This document shows, one piece after another, positions 53,801 through 60,429 of a stretch of DNA of 60,429 nt. Below the pieces are notes generated by a model that searched no databases, was not told where the DNA came from, and saw nothing but the letters and a program-made list of their open reading frames with translations. The position numbers were made by a program, and so were the translations under genes. Numbering within the stretch: position 1 is the stretch's first letter; each line of letters starts with the position of its first letter. Location of the stretch: contig JAJTDE010000051.1 of assembly GCA_021298085.1 (NCBI GenBank), positions 1 to 60,429 on the forward strand, read 5' to 3'. The stretch comes from Rubrivivax sp. Its GTDB lineage: Bacteria; Pseudomonadota; Gammaproteobacteria; Burkholderiales; Burkholderiaceae_C.

Positions 53801-54178
53801 ATGCCCTTGCTGTGGGTGCTGCGCGATGTCCTCAACCTCACCGGCACCAAGTACGGGTGCGGCATCGAGGTCTGCGGGGCCTGCACGGTGATGATGGACG
53901 GGCAGCCTGAGAAGAGCTGCGACGTGGACATCAGTTCCGCCGCGGGCAAACGGGTGGTGACCATCGAGGGCCTGAGCCAGGATCGCAGCCATCCGGCGCA
54001 GAAGGCCTGGATCCAGCACCAGGTGCCGCAATGCGGCTACTGCCAGAGCGGCATGCTGATGGCCACCGCCTGTGCGATGAAGGACGGTCACCATGGCAAC
54101 GAGATCGCCAGCGAACTCTCCAACATCTGCGTGTGCGGCACCTACCCGCGCATCAAGACCGCGGTGCAAGGGCTGTGA
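53801..54178 (+). CDS. [2Fe-2S] subunit of a molybdenum hydroxylase (IorA-like), apparently 5'-truncated
   Basis: Small electron-transfer subunit of 125 residues. The first cluster has CGIEVCGAC and a later Cys (EKSC); the second has CGYCQSG and CVCGTY, so all eight cysteines of the two [2Fe-2S] clusters are present. Homologs start with about 18 more residues (the first ferredoxin strands) before DMPLLWVLRD; the upstream DNA contains no such sequence in any frame, so the N-terminus is missing or replaced. It may fold poorly. The catalytic subunit gene follows 10 bases later. With the large subunit it would pass electrons from a molybdenum site to a cytochrome c. Confidence 0.8.
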   Translation: MPLLWVLRDVLNLTGTKYGCGIEVCGACTVMMDGQPEKSCDVDISSAAGKRVVTIEGLSQDRSHPAQKAWIQHQVPQCGYCQSGMLMATACAMKDGHHGNEIASELSNICVCGTYPRIKTAVQGL

Positions 54179-54188
54179 GGAGATGACC

Positions 54189-56408
54189 ATGAACACCGTG
54201 TCGCTCGATCGCCGCCAGTTTCTGGCCAGTGCCAGCGCATTCACGCTGGGCTTCAGCCTGATGGGCCGTGACGCCGCTGCTGCCACCGATGCGCGTGTCA
54301 ACAGTTGGCTTTCGGTGGACAGCACCAATGCCATCACACTCACCGTGGGCGCTTCCGACATGGGCCAGGGCTCGGTGCAGGGCCTGGCCCAGGTGCTCGC
54401 CGAAGACTTGATGGTCAACCCGACGCGGGTGCGCATCGTGCAAGGCGGGCCCACGCTGGCCAGCCCGGCTCCGCTGGGTGCGGCCATCAACACCGTGGGC
54501 AGTGGCGTGACGCGAGGCAACTTCTGGCGGCTGCGGGATGCCGGCGCCATCGCCCGTGAGACCCTGGTGATGGCCGCCATGCAAAGCGCGGGCGATGGCC
54601 AGCGCGGCAACTTCACGGTGGCCGATGGGGTAGTGCGCCACCACAGCGGTGTGCAGTGGACGTATGGCCAGCTGGCCCCGTTGGCGGCCACCCTGACACC
54701 GCCGGCCAGCGCCGCCCTGGTTCCCGACAGCCAGCTGCGCTGGATCGGCCAGCCGCTGGAGCGGCAGGACATCCCGTCCAAGGTGGATGGCAGCGCGCGT
54801 TATGGGCTGGACGTGCGGCTGCCCGGCCAGCTGTTTGCCGTGGTGCGGCATTGCCCCACCGTGGGTGGTGTGCTGGCGTCTGTGCCGCCCAAGCCCGCAG
54901 CGGCCGTGGCCCTGGTGCCTTTGACCGTGGCCGCAGGCACCGGCCGCGGCGCCGATCTGGCCGGTAACCGCAACGCCTTTGCGGTGGTGGCGACCACCAC
55001 CTGGGACGCGATGCAACTGGCCCTCGCGGTGCGGCCCAAATGGACCGTGCCTGCCCAGGCCGCGCAGTGGAGCAGCGCGCAGTTTGCGGCACAGGCCCAG
55101 GCCCTGCTGAAAACCGCCACACCGTATGTGGCCGGCGGCACCAACCCTGCGGGCACCTTGTACACCGTCGAAGCCAGCACCGCGTCACCCGACGCCGCCC
55201 TGGCACGGGCCGACGTGCGCCGCTTCGACGCCACCTACACCCTCCCGTATGTGCCCCATGGCTGCCTGGAGGTGCTGAACTGCACGGTGGACTACGTGGC
55301 AGGCCAGCGCTGTGACGTCTATGCGCCCACCCAATCGGCGCGCGGCGCGCTGCAGATGGTGATGGCGCTCACCGGCCTGCCCGAGAGCGCGGTGCGCATC
55401 CACACCACGATGCTGGGCGGTGGCCTGGGCCGCAAGGCGGAGCAGGATTTCGTCGCCCAGGCCGTGCAACTGGGCATGGTGCTGCAACGCCCTGTGCAGC
55501 TGGTTTACCCCCGTGAAGAAGACTTCACCCATGACCAGTACCGCCCGATGGGCGCCGTGCGTGTACAGGCTGCGCTGGACCCCACCCAGGCCGTGGCGGG
55601 CTGGATCTACCGCAACGTGTCGCCGTCCATCCTGGGTCAACGCGGCGCGGTGCTCAGCGCGCGTGGCGACAGCCAGGGTTATGAGGCCTCCAACGCGCTG
55701 CCCTATGCCTTCGGCGCCCGGCGGGTGGAGTGGGTGAGCCACCCCTCGCCCGTGCCGGTGGGCTTCTGGCGGTCTGTCGGGGCCTCGATCAACACCTTTG
55801 CGGTGGAATCGGCCATCAACGAACTCGCGCGCCTGGCGGGCCAGGACGCGCTGGCTTTCCGACGCGCGCGCATCACCGATCCCCGCTGGCTGGCCGTTCT
55901 GGATGCGGTGGCCGCGGCCAGCGCCTGGAGCACACCACCCCGGAGCGGTTCGGCGCGCGGCGTGGCCATCGGCACCGCGTTCAACACCATCGTGGCCATG
56001 GTGGTGGAAGTCAGCGGCAGCAGCGTCAGCAACTTCAAGGTCACCAAGGTCTGGCTGGCGGCCGACAGCTACCTCACCGTCAACCCGCGCAACGTCGAGG
56101 CCCAGCTGATGGGCGGTGTGGTCCATGCCATCAATGCCACGCTGTACGGCCAGCAGACCTTCAACAAGGGGGCTGCACAGCGCAAGAACTTCAACACCAA
56201 CCCGGTGATCCGGCTGAAGCAGATGCCACAGGTGAGCGTCAACCTGATCCCCCGGCCGCTGACCCTGGACCGCAACCAGGTCATCGGCGGCATTGGGGAG
56301 TTGGGCGTGCCGACGTTTGCGCCGGCGCTGGCGGGGGCCTTGCTGCGCCTCACCGGCAAGGCCGTGCGCAGCTTGCCGATCTTTCCCAACGCGACCATGG
56401 GGGATTGA
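54189..56408 (+). CDS. Molybdopterin-dependent oxidoreductase large subunit (IorB-like)
   Basis: Catalytic subunit of 739 residues of the xanthine-oxidase family, isoquinoline-1-oxidoreductase type. The N-terminus DRRQFLASASAFTLGFSL has a Tat-like signal, expected for the periplasmic IorB/aldehyde dehydrogenase type. Cofactor and active-site segments: SDMGQGSVQGLAQVLAEDL, TMLGGGLGRKAEQDFVAQAV, and the catalytic Glu in GGIGELGVPT near the C-terminus. The length fits. GAGGAG precedes; ATG 54189 is preferred over ATG 54183. Substrates may be N-heterocycles or aldehydes. No cytochrome c partner gene is adjacent, which is unusual. Confidence 0.93.
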   Translation: MNTVSLDRRQFLASASAFTLGFSLMGRDAAAATDARVNSWLSVDSTNAITLTVGASDMGQGSVQGLAQVLAEDLMVNPTRVRIVQGGPTLASPAPLGAAINTVGSGVTRGNFWRLRDAGAIARETLVMAAMQSAGDGQRGNFTVADGVVRHHSGVQWTYGQLAPLAATLTPPASAALVPDSQLRWIGQPLERQDIPSKVDGSARYGLDVRLPGQLFAVVRHCPTVGGVLASVPPKPAAAVALVPLTVAAGTGRGADLAGNRNAFAVVATTTWDAMQLALAVRPKWTVPAQAAQWSSAQFAAQAQALLKTATPYVAGGTNPAGTLYTVEASTASPDAALARADVRRFDATYTLPYVPHGCLEVLNCTVDYVAGQRCDVYAPTQSARGALQMVMALTGLPESAVRIHTTMLGGGLGRKAEQDFVAQAVQLGMVLQRPVQLVYPREEDFTHDQYRPMGAVRVQAALDPTQAVAGWIYRNVSPSILGQRGAVLSARGDSQGYEASNALPYAFGARRVEWVSHPSPVPVGFWRSVGASINTFAVESAINELARLAGQDALAFRRARITDPRWLAVLDAVAAASAWSTPPRSGSARGVAIGTAFNTIVAMVVEVSGSSVSNFKVTKVWLAADSYLTVNPRNVEAQLMGGVVHAINATLYGQQTFNKGAAQRKNFNTNPVIRLKQMPQVSVNLIPRPLTLDRNQVIGGIGELGVPTFAPALAGALLRLTGKAVRSLPIFPNATMGD

Positions 56409-56524
56409 GGGGCGCTTATGGGGTCAACCGCCATGGGCTGGGGTGGGCCTTGCTCACGGCAGCGCAGTCAGGCTGCTACCACCGCCTACCCTGGCCGCTC
56501 TGGGTGGCATAACCCCCCAAGTTC

Positions 56525-56896
56525 TCAGGCAGGCGTCCTGAAGTAGTTGAGAAAGCCTGCAAAGGCTTGCATCCAAAAGAATAGGGCGGTGCTGTAGATG
56601 AACAGGTCGACAACCGATTCCTTGCTCAGCCGACCTTCGAGAAACCATCCGGCCAGGAAAGCTGCGCAAAGAAACAGCGTGCCCTGGGTGGCAAGCGGGT
56701 TTCCCTTCAGCTGAAACCTGAGGTTTAACCTCCGGCGCTTTTCCTCGATGGCCTGTGCCGCGCCAACACACAACAGGCTCACCCCCAGGCCGATCGGCAG
56801 CACAAACGCGACAACGTCTTCTTTCAGCCGATGCCAAAGGATGGCCAGCACCAGCATGTGTATGCAGTAGCTGCCAAGCTGAAGGAATGGGCTCAT
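56525..56896 (-). CDS. Small integral membrane protein, function unknown (AT-richer)
   Basis: Product of 123 residues with three or four predicted helices, including HMLVLAILWH, VVAFVLPIGLGVSLLCVGAA, LFLCAAFLAGWFL and FIYSTALFFWMQAFAGFL. A basic stretch EEKRRRLNLRF lies between. No family is recognised. The DNA is about 56% GC against 65-70% around it, with more A/T third positions, suggesting recent acquisition. It stands alone between the IorB-like gene and the M81 peptidase. Helical periodicity supports a real gene. Confidence 0.55.
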   Translation of the reverse strand: MSPFLQLGSYCIHMLVLAILWHRLKEDVVAFVLPIGLGVSLLCVGAAQAIEEKRRRLNLRFQLKGNPLATQGTLFLCAAFLAGWFLEGRLSKESVVDLFIYSTALFFWMQAFAGFLNYFRTPA

Positions 56897-57022
56897 GCCG
56901 GGGCGCTCTGTGCTTCAGACGTTCATGAGCGGATCTCGGCCGACATCGGCTCTGCCTTGAGGGGGCAGAAGATGCGAGTCAGGGTGCCGGCGTGGCCGGC
57001 TGGCCAAGGTCTGCACGCAACC

Positions 57023-58531
57023 CTAGCCCCCCACCGCCCGCGCCCCCACATCCAACGGATAAATCGGCCGCCGCACCTTCCTGAACGCCAGTGCCTCGTA
57101 ATCCGAGGTACACACCCCCGTCCCGTTGCACTCCACCACCGCATGCGCCAGGGCGCGCAGCCCGGCGCGCCAGTGCACGCGGCTCTTGAGCATCAGGGCG
57201 CTGAGCGTTGTCGGGTCAATGCCCACGGCGCCGAAGGCGGCGAGGTCGTGGGGCTCGACGTGGTTGCTGATCACGACCACCTGCACGCCGCCCACCTGCA
57301 GCACGGCGCTGGGGCCCATGCTGTTGCGTTCGCCGGCGCCCATGGGGCCGTGGTTGCGGTAGTGGCCGTCGCTCAGGCGCAGCACGGTACCGGTGACGGT
57401 GCGCGGTTCGCCGCGCAGGCCGATGGCGGGCATGTCCAGCTTGCCGCCCAGCGGCAGGGTGAGTTCGGCGCCCACACCGGCGGCGGCCATGGCCTGGACG
57501 GCTGCCGGGTCAAACACGGCAAAGGCGGCGGCGTTCTGGAAGCCGGCGTCCAGCATCGCGCCCAGCACGGTCATGGTGTCCATGGTGCCGCCGCTGGCGC
57601 AGTTGTCGCTGTGGTCCAGCAGCACCACGGGCCCAGCGCCGGCGGGGCGGGCGGCCACCAGGGTCTGGGCGCGGGCGATGGAATCGGCCAGGGGTTCGGG
57701 CTGGTAGACAAAACCGTCGCGCGCTGCCCAGGCCATGGCCAGCAACTCGTCCCGCCAGCGGCTGGCCAGGGCTTCGTCGCCGTCGGTCACCACCACGGCT
57801 GACAAGCCGGCGTCGTGGATGTCGGCGTTGGGAAAACCCACAAAGACGCTGGCGCACAGCGCGCCCTCGGCTTCCATCTGGCGACAGCGCGCCTGGATCT
57901 CGCGGTTAGGGCTGTCGTCGGTGCCCTGGCGCATCACGTGGGGCAGCATGGCCTGGCGGCCGTAGGCCATGGTGGGCCGGGCGCGGCCCTGCAGCTGGGC
58001 GATCAGCGCACGGCCGGCGCGCAGGCCGGTGCCGTGCATGTCCACGTGGGGGTAGGTCTGGTAGCCGGCCATCACGTTGCTGTGCTCGCCCATCGCGTCG
58101 TACAGGTTGGTGTGCATGTCCAGCGCCACGCCGATGGGCACACCCGGCGCCACGGCGCGGATGCGGCGCAGCAGTTCACCTTCGCCGTCCTCATGGTCTT
58201 GCGTGACCATGGCGCCGTGCAGGTCCAGCAGCACGCCGTCGCAGCCTTGGGCCGCCGCGGCCACGATGCGCCCGGCGATGTGCTCAAAGGCCTCGCGGTC
58301 CACCGGCCCGCTGGGCCACGCTGATGCGGCAATCGGCACGGTGTAGGTGGCGCCGGCCTCTTCAGCCAGTTCGATGAAGGCGGCGATGGCGCTGCCGGTG
58401 CCCCGCACGGCGGCGATGGCCGCTTCACCCTCCAACGGTTCACCCCCGCCAACGGCAAAACGCGACAAGGGGGTCGGTACGGGCGAATAGGTATTCGTCT
58501 CGTGTTTCATCTGGGCGATGACGAGTTTCAT
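57023..58531 (-). CDS. M81-family metallopeptidase (MlrC-like), intact
   Basis: Zinc peptidase of 502 residues of the microcystinase-C family. Conserved blocks: MKHETNTYSP (His-Glu, near residue 10), LLDLHGAMVTQDHEDGE (about 103-119), LDMHTN (about 134-139), TYPHVDMHGTGLRAG and DHSDNCASGGTMDTM, plus the C-terminal NSMGPSAVLQVGG. MlrC completes the breakdown of linear microcystin peptides; most relatives have unknown small-peptide or amide substrates. ATG 58531 overlaps the stop of the upstream beta-lactamase-fold gene (ATGA, 58528-58531), so the two are coupled. Cytoplasmic. It is the intact paralog of the broken M81 gene at 52164. Confidence 0.93.
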   Translation of the reverse strand: MKLVIAQMKHETNTYSPVPTPLSRFAVGGGEPLEGEAAIAAVRGTGSAIAAFIELAEEAGATYTVPIAASAWPSGPVDREAFEHIAGRIVAAAAQGCDGVLLDLHGAMVTQDHEDGEGELLRRIRAVAPGVPIGVALDMHTNLYDAMGEHSNVMAGYQTYPHVDMHGTGLRAGRALIAQLQGRARPTMAYGRQAMLPHVMRQGTDDSPNREIQARCRQMEAEGALCASVFVGFPNADIHDAGLSAVVVTDGDEALASRWRDELLAMAWAARDGFVYQPEPLADSIARAQTLVAARPAGAGPVVLLDHSDNCASGGTMDTMTVLGAMLDAGFQNAAAFAVFDPAAVQAMAAAGVGAELTLPLGGKLDMPAIGLRGEPRTVTGTVLRLSDGHYRNHGPMGAGERNSMGPSAVLQVGGVQVVVISNHVEPHDLAAFGAVGIDPTTLSALMLKSRVHWRAGLRALAHAVVECNGTGVCTSDYEALAFRKVRRPIYPLDVGARAVGG

Positions 58532-59790
58532 GCGGGGCTCCGGTGGTGGCGCAGCCATTGGCCCAGTGCGCGGTAGGCGGGCAGGGACGTCGGGTCCAGG
58601 TGCACATTGGCGGCCAGCGGGTGGCTGGCAAAGCGGGCGATGACGGTCTCTGCCCAGGGGTCGATGACGATGGCCTGGCCGTGGATGCCACGCGCCGCAT
58701 AGGTGCCGTGGTCGTCATGGGTGGCCCACCACATGGCGCGGTAGGAACCGCCGGGCAGCGTGGGCGGGCCATTGGCGCGGAAGGCCTCGGGGTTGCCGCC
58801 GCCGCGGATGTCGTGCACCACCGCCGCCGGGATGACTTGCCGGCCGTTGAAGGCGCCGTCACAGCGCATGGCTTCGCCCAGGCGCAGCATGTCGCGCAAC
58901 GTGGCGCACAGGCCGCCGCCGGCAAACTCGGTGCCTTCGCTGTCCACCATCATGTCGGCGTCTTCCTCGCAGCCCAGCGGCTGCCACAAGCGCTGGCTCA
59001 GCAGCTCGCCGTAACCCACGCCAGTGGCGCGCCGGATGAGCCAGCCCAGCACATCGGTGTTGACGGTCTTGTAGGCAAAGTCCTGGCCGTGGGGGCCTTG
59101 CTTTTTCAGCTGGCGCAGGAAGGCAAAGAAGCTCTGGGCGCCGGCATAACCGGGGGGCCTTGGGAAGGTGCCGCCGGCACGGGCGTGTTCCCAGATGCCG
59201 GCGTTCGGGTCGGCGTAGTCCTCGGAATAGTCCACGCCGATCTGCATGTCCATCACCTGGCGCACGGTGGCGTCGCCGTAGGCGGTGCCGGCCAGTTCGG
59301 GAATGAGGTGCGGCACCGTCCAGCCTTCCTGCAGCACACCCTCATGCACCAGCATCGTGGCCAGGGTGCCGGTGTAGCTCTTGGTCACGGAAAAGGCGGT
59401 GTGGGTGCGGTGCGGGGCCATCGCGCCCGAGTAGCGCTCGTAGACCAGCTGGCCGCGGTGCAGCACGGCGATGGCGTCGGTGTAGTTGGCCGCCAGGGAT
59501 TCGGCCCAGCGCATGGGCTGGCCCGTCAGGGTGGTGAAGCGGATGTCGTCGATGCCGTCGACGTCGTGCCGGGGCAGGGTGGCGGCAGGCCCTTCGCCGC
59601 GCCAGATGCGGGTGGTGGGCACCAGCTGGCGCAGGTTGGCAAAGGCCCAGCGAGACTTGGGAAACTGGAAGTGGCCCATCTCCTGGAAGCGCACCAGGCG
59701 CTCGGCCGGCGGCGGGGCGCCCTGCATCCAGCCCAAGGCCACCGGGTCAGATTCGGTGGCGGTGGGAAAGGGCGTGGCGGCGTTGCTCAT
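58528..59790 (-). CDS. Serine hydrolase of the beta-lactamase/PBP fold (MlrB-like possible)
   Basis: Hydrolase of 420 residues without an obvious export signal. The class C motif SxxK is in TAFSVTKS (Ser134, Lys137), and the YxN motif is in FAYKTVNTDV (Tyr at about 250). LGWLIRRATG and GGGLCATLRDMLRLGEA are typical of the family. MlrB of microcystin-degrading bacteria belongs to this fold and cuts the linear peptide before MlrC acts, so coupling to the M81 gene (ATGA overlap) is suggestive; similarity to MlrB itself was not tested. AAGGGC lies before ATG 59790. A HAD hydrolase gene is upstream on the same strand, 70 bases away. Confidence 0.9.
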   Translation of the reverse strand: MSNAATPFPTATESDPVALGWMQGAPPPAERLVRFQEMGHFQFPKSRWAFANLRQLVPTTRIWRGEGPAATLPRHDVDGIDDIRFTTLTGQPMRWAESLAANYTDAIAVLHRGQLVYERYSGAMAPHRTHTAFSVTKSYTGTLATMLVHEGVLQEGWTVPHLIPELAGTAYGDATVRQVMDMQIGVDYSEDYADPNAGIWEHARAGGTFPRPPGYAGAQSFFAFLRQLKKQGPHGQDFAYKTVNTDVLGWLIRRATGVGYGELLSQRLWQPLGCEEDADMMVDSEGTEFAGGGLCATLRDMLRLGEAMRCDGAFNGRQVIPAAVVHDIRGGGNPEAFRANGPPTLPGGSYRAMWWATHDDHGTYAARGIHGQAIVIDPWAETVIARFASHPLAANVHLDPTSLPAYRALGQWLRHHRSPA

Positions 59791-59860
59791 GGTTTGGGCC
59801 CTTGGTGGTGGATGATTCTGCGGCAGAACGGAGCCCGAGCGGCGGCAGAGCGAGCCGGGA

Positions 59861-60429
59861 TCAGACCGGCAGGCCCAGCAGTAGCAAGGCCTGCCGGTAG
59901 CCGTCGGCCGGGTCTCGCACGTCGAAGGGCACCACCAGCATGCCGGCGCGCAGGGCGCCTTCGACATTGCGCGGCTGGTCATCAACAAACACGCAGCGCT
60001 GCGGCGGCACCGCCATGGCCTCACAGACGGCGGTGTAGGCGCGCCGGTCGGGTTTGAGGATGCCGGTGTAGGTGGCGTCGGTGATGTGCTCCACGTGCCG
60101 CAGCAGCGGCAGCCGGCTGCGGAAGTCGGCGCCGTAGAACAGGTCCAGCTCATTGCTGAGGATGGCCACGCGCTTGCCGGCGTCGACGGCGGCTTCCACG
60201 GCGGCGATGGCTTCCGGGCGGATGACGGCGGCGGGGTCAGCGCCGCGTGCGCGGGTGACGAACTGCTCCATGCGTGTCCAGGTTTCGCCCACCCGCTGCC
60301 CCACTTCCGCGGTGCGGGCCAGCCAGTAGTCGCGTTCGCTCAGCGTGCCGGCCTGCATCTGCTGCCAGAGGGGGTCTGTCGAGGGGTCGAACGGGCCGCG
60401 CCAGGTGAGGGTGCCGGGGGGCAGGCCCA
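59861..60429 (-). CDS. HAD-family hydrolase, N-terminus beyond the window
   Basis: Reading leftward from the window edge the frame is open, starting GLPPGTLTWRGPFDPSTDPL before the first internal Met, so the 5' end with the nucleophile Asp motif (DxDxT) is outside. Visible HAD motifs: motif II in VAILSNELD (Ser), motif III Lys in GILKPDRRAY, and motif IV FVDDQPRNV. This is the haloacid dehalogenase/phosphatase fold, with a helical cap in the N-terminal half. It is upstream of the serine-hydrolase/M81 pair, same strand, and may belong to that operon. Substrate unknown. Confidence 0.92.
   Translation of the reverse strand, partial: GLPPGTLTWRGPFDPSTDPLWQQMQAGTLSERDYWLARTAEVGQRVGETWTRMEQFVTRARGADPAAVIRPEAIAAVEAAVDAGKRVAILSNELDLFYGADFRSRLPLLRHVEHITDATYTGILKPDRRAYTAVCEAMAVPPQRCVFVDDQPRNVEGALRAGMLVVPFDVRDPADGYRQALLLLGLPV

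Overview
The window is high-GC DNA (roughly 65-70% by eye) with strongly GC-biased third codon positions and many GTGA/ATGA stop-start overlaps. The gene content (HemY tail, HiPIP, Bcr/CflA exporter, several MCP-type receptors, triheme dehydrogenase-type cytochrome c, amidase/peptide-ABC clusters, IorAB-type molybdenum hydroxylase) points to a free-living betaproteobacterium of the order Burkholderiales, probably near the Leptothrix/Rubrivivax/Ideonella group. This placement is inference from content, not from a marker-gene comparison. No integrase, transposase, phage gene or CRISPR array was seen.

Layout. 1-840: end of hemY, then tRNA-Arg(ACG) with its own promoter and a strong intrinsic terminator. 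911-1656: decayed chemotaxis receptor. 1825-4054: leftward metal-handling cluster (His-rich protein, outer-membrane-like protein, HMA-domain protein, MerT-like permease). 4166-6973: katG facing a broken SoxR-like gene. 7069-9889: gamma-glutamyltransferase lipoprotein and a GH16 glucanase lipoprotein. 9903-14072: ThDP lyase/decarboxylase divergent from an acyl-CoA ligase, plus a GntR/FCD regulator. 14116-15702: intact MCP. 15960-20356: translationally coupled leftward operon of M14 peptidase, diheme cytochrome c, triheme cytochrome c and flavin-reductase-like protein, with a divergent HiPIP. 21054-25400: P2-type ATPase, CPBP protease, fasciclin and DUF2177 proteins. 25447-27162: SGNH hydrolase divergent from a DUF938 methyltransferase. 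27299-30156: odd secretion-tag ORF, then an overlapping three-gene redox module (FAD/2Fe-2S reductase, four-helix b-type cytochrome, octaheme cytochrome c). 30353-43797: MFS exporter, phosphoketolase remnant, GH9 cellulase, second P2-type ATPase, OmpA lipoprotein, beta-lactamase-fold lipoprotein, DsbA-fold isomerase, a Gly/Cys-tailed protein, VOC remnant, GFA protein and SGNH hydrolase. 44084-53568: two amidases, a complete peptide ABC importer (SBP, two permeases, fused double ATPase) and a broken M81 peptidase. 53801-56408: two-subunit molybdenum hydroxylase. 57023-60429: intact M81 peptidase coupled to a beta-lactamase-fold hydrolase, then a HAD phosphatase running off the window.

How the parts work together. 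Two modules look like uncommon electron-transfer systems. The 27649-30156 set would carry electrons from NAD(P)H through FAD, 2Fe-2S and membrane heme b to a membrane-anchored octaheme protein outside the inner membrane. The 15960-20356 operon ties a zinc carboxypeptidase-like protein to two periplasmic cytochromes c. The 44084-60429 stretch looks like an amide/peptide uptake and hydrolysis island; its M81 + serine-hydrolase pair recalls the mlrC/mlrB pair of microcystin-degrading bacteria.

A striking background feature is the number of broken genes: MCP, SoxR-like, phosphoketolase, DUF1269-like, VOC, M81, and possibly the 2Fe-2S subunit and the secretion-tag ORF. Several combine internal deletions with frameshifts, suggesting ongoing deletion-driven gene loss (or, to be excluded, assembly error).
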